Source of the DNA: Humibacter albus DSM 18994
GTDB taxonomy: Bacteria > Actinomycetota > Actinomycetes > Actinomycetales > Microbacteriaceae
Assembly (NCBI RefSeq): GCF_000421825.1
Contig: NZ_ATXT01000011.1
Coordinates: 124,001 to 188,000, forward strand
Direction: 5' to 3'
DNA length: 64,000 nt
The position numbers and the translations under genes were made by a program. The notes under the pieces are model-generated. The model was not told the DNA's origin and searched no databases. It saw only the letters and a program-made list of their open reading frames with translations. Shown in pieces: positions 62,676 to 64,000 of this stretch (positions are counted from its first letter, which is position 1; each line of letters opens with the position of its first letter).

Positions 62676-63362
62676 ATGAAGCAGTGGCACGACGAACTCG
62701 GCGTATTCGACCTCGAGACGACGGGAGTGGATGTTCGCAACTCCCGCATCGTCTCCGCCCACGTCGGCGTGTTGGATGCTCGTGGTGCCGTCATCGAGCG
62801 CCTGGACTGGCTCGTCGATCCCGGCGTGCCCATCCCGCCGGGCGCCACCGCCGTGCACGGCATCACCGACGAGCGCGTGCGTGCGGAGGGCAGGGCCGCG
62901 CCCGAGGCGGTGCGGGAGATCGTCGCCGCCCTGCACACGCTGCTGAGCCGTGGCATCCCCATCGTGGCGTACAACGCGCCCTACGACCTCTCGCTGCTCG
63001 AGCACGAGGCCCGTCGCCACGGCGTGCCCTCGCTCGACGACCCGGCACCGATCATCGACCCGCTCGTCATCGACAAGGCGGTGGACAAGTACCGCCGAGG
63101 CAAGCGCACTCTCGAGTTCACGGCCGGGCATTACGGCGTGCAGCTGCTAGACGCACACGACGCCGGAGCGGACGCGATCGCCGCCGGCCGCGTGGCGCAG
63201 GCCATCGCCCGGGCATACCCCACCGAGCTCGGCATCGATGCGGCCGAGCTGCACCGACTGCAGGTGCGCTGGTGCCGCGAGCAGGCGGAAGACTTCCAGG
63301 CCTATATGCGGCGCGTCAAAGACCCCGCCTTCGTCGCCGAGGGCACCTGGCCCTGCCGCTGA
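62676..63362 (+). CDS. DnaQ-like 3'-5' exonuclease
   Basis: The 228-residue protein has the DEDD exonuclease residues: FDLETTG (Exo I), AYNAPYDLSLL (Exo II) and the ADAIAAGRVAQAI Exo III region with a histidine in LLDAHDAGAD, consistent with the DEDDh type. It is shorter than the polymerase III epsilon subunit and lacks a polymerase-binding tail. A repair or RNA-trimming role is likely. The ATG is at the start of the conserved domain. Confidence 0.88.
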   Translation: MKQWHDELGVFDLETTGVDVRNSRIVSAHVGVLDARGAVIERLDWLVDPGVPIPPGATAVHGITDERVRAEGRAAPEAVREIVAALHTLLSRGIPIVAYNAPYDLSLLEHEARRHGVPSLDDPAPIIDPLVIDKAVDKYRRGKRTLEFTAGHYGVQLLDAHDAGADAIAAGRVAQAIARAYPTELGIDAAELHRLQVRWCREQAEDFQAYMRRVKDPAFVAEGTWPCR

Positions 63363-63387
63363 ACGCCACCCAGCCTGACGAGACGAC

Positions 63388-63417
63388 GAACGGCCCCGCC
63401 AGGAGGCGGGGCCGTTC
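63388..63417. terminator. Bidirectional terminator before rpmE2
   Basis: GAACGGCCCCGC pairs with GCGGGGCCGTTC (12 base pairs) around a six-base loop, between the exonuclease stop and the convergent rpmE2 stop. There is no T-run on either side. Confidence 0.75.
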
Positions 63418-63434
63418 GCGCGGGCGAACTCGGC

Positions 63435-63692
63435 TTACGCCGACTTGCCGAAGTTCTTGAAGCGCTGGTTGAACTTCTCGACGCGGCCGGCGCTGTCGAG
63501 AATGCGCTGCTTGCCCGTGTAGAACGGGTGCGACTCGCTGGAGATCTCGACGTCGATCACGGGGTACGTGTTGCCGTCCTCCCACTCGATCGTCTTGTCG
63601 CTCGAGACGGTCGAACGGGTCAGGAACGTGGCGCCGGACGCGAGGTCGCGGAAGACCACCGGGGCGTAATCGGGGTGAATGTCAGACTTCAT
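63435..63692 (-). CDS. rpmE2: 50S ribosomal protein L31 type B
   Basis: The 85-residue protein begins [28 protein letters not shown] and includes [24 protein letters not shown], as expected for L31. It contains no cysteine, so it is the zinc-independent form that replaces the zinc-binding L31 under zinc limitation, or serves as the only L31. No clear Zur box was seen upstream. GAGGAA precedes the ATG. Confidence 0.95.
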   Translation of the reverse strand: MKSDIHPDYAPVVFRDLASGATFLTRSTVSSDKTIEWEDGNTYPVIDVEISSESHPFYTGKQRILDSAGRVEKFNQRFKNFGKSA

Positions 63693-63849
63693 CAGGATTC
63701 CTCGAAGGGATGGGGATCGAAACTCGACGCGCCTTATCGAAGCGGCGCGAAAGCTTGACGAGCCGCGGACAGGCATCCACGGCCAACGATCGAGTTTAGC
63801 AGACGCCGGCCGTGCGCACGGCGGCCCAGCGAGAGTGCAGTGACACGAT

Positions 63850-64000
63850 CTACTCCTGCGGGCGTGCCCTGGCCGTGTATCGGCCGCCCTCGGACGAGAC
63901 GTCGATGGGCAGACCGAAGGTCTCGCTGAGGTTCTCCGAGGTCAGGGTGGCCGCGAGCTCTCCGGCGGCGACGATGGCGCCGTCGCGAAGCAGCATCGCG
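63850..64000 (-). CDS. C-terminal end of an ABC transporter ATP-binding protein
   Basis: Only the last 49 codons and the stop are present. The sequence [20 protein letters not shown], followed by [14 protein letters not shown] and a short tail, matches the C-terminus of ATPases of the iron/siderophore (FecE-like) and related import families. The gene starts outside the window. The region between it and rpmE2 (63693-63849) shows nothing recognisable. Confidence 0.75.
   Translation of the reverse strand, partial: AMLLRDGAIVAAGELAATLTSENLSETFGLPIDVSSEGGRYTARARPQE

Overview
This 64 kb window reads as a chromosomal segment of a high-GC actinobacterium, most likely Microbacteriaceae (Micrococcales). 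The support is a mycothiol ligase gene (mshC), the RNA-polymerase factor RbpA, the pafBC-tatAC-helY block, an SOS-type imuA'-imuB-dnaE2 cassette, a zinc-free L31 protein, and a small domain (DUF7882-like) that I know from Microbacteriaceae. No IS element, prophage or CRISPR array was seen. Genes are packed densely, and many neighbours overlap by ATGA or GTGA.

Layout. 1-8.1 kb: the 5' edge of an unknown gene and two ClpP-family genes in one translationally coupled run, a HdeD-like membrane protein, an S9 peptidase, an SDR, an NfeD/SPFH/phosphodiesterase membrane operon, and rbpA. 8.2-18.6 kb: a long minus-strand block with a HAD phosphatase, trmI, an FKBP lipoprotein, pafB, pafC, a small membrane protein, tatA, tatC, helY-like helicase and lnt. 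18.7-26 kb: a PAC2 protein, then a seven-gene operon HAD-phnD-phnC-phnE-phnE-metallophosphoesterase-rpiR headed by two operator-like palindromes. 26-30 kb: mshC, uppP, an M20 peptidase and tRNA-Leu(GAG), whose 3' end is duplicated 160 bp downstream.

30-44 kb is the most accessory-looking part. It holds a SUMF1-like protein without the activator cysteines, a divergent SDR/XRE pair, an SRAP peptidase, a GntR-ABC exporter operon, a sulfotransferase, a large fusion of CDP-glycerol glycerophosphotransferase and GT4 glycosyltransferase, a two-component system overlapping it, a GT39-like membrane glycosyltransferase, and an orphan FetB-like permease. 44.7-50.9 kb: the LexA-boxed mutasome. 51-64 kb: a helicase, SGNH hydrolase, D,D-carboxypeptidase, SpoU methyltransferase, sirtuin, histidine phosphatase, GT4, alpha/beta hydrolase, trehalose-synthase-like GH13, a DnaQ-like exonuclease, rpmE2, and the 3' end of an ABC ATPase gene.

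Most of the window is ordinary core genome. The observations that deserve follow-up are the ClpP paralogue lacking its nucleophilic serine beside an intact one, the Phn-type importer bundled with two phosphatases and an RpiR regulator but no C-P lyase, the tRNA-Leu 3'-end duplication, and the teichoic-acid-like polymerase/glycosyltransferase fusion placed between a sulfotransferase and a two-component system. I did not find an unmistakable new system.
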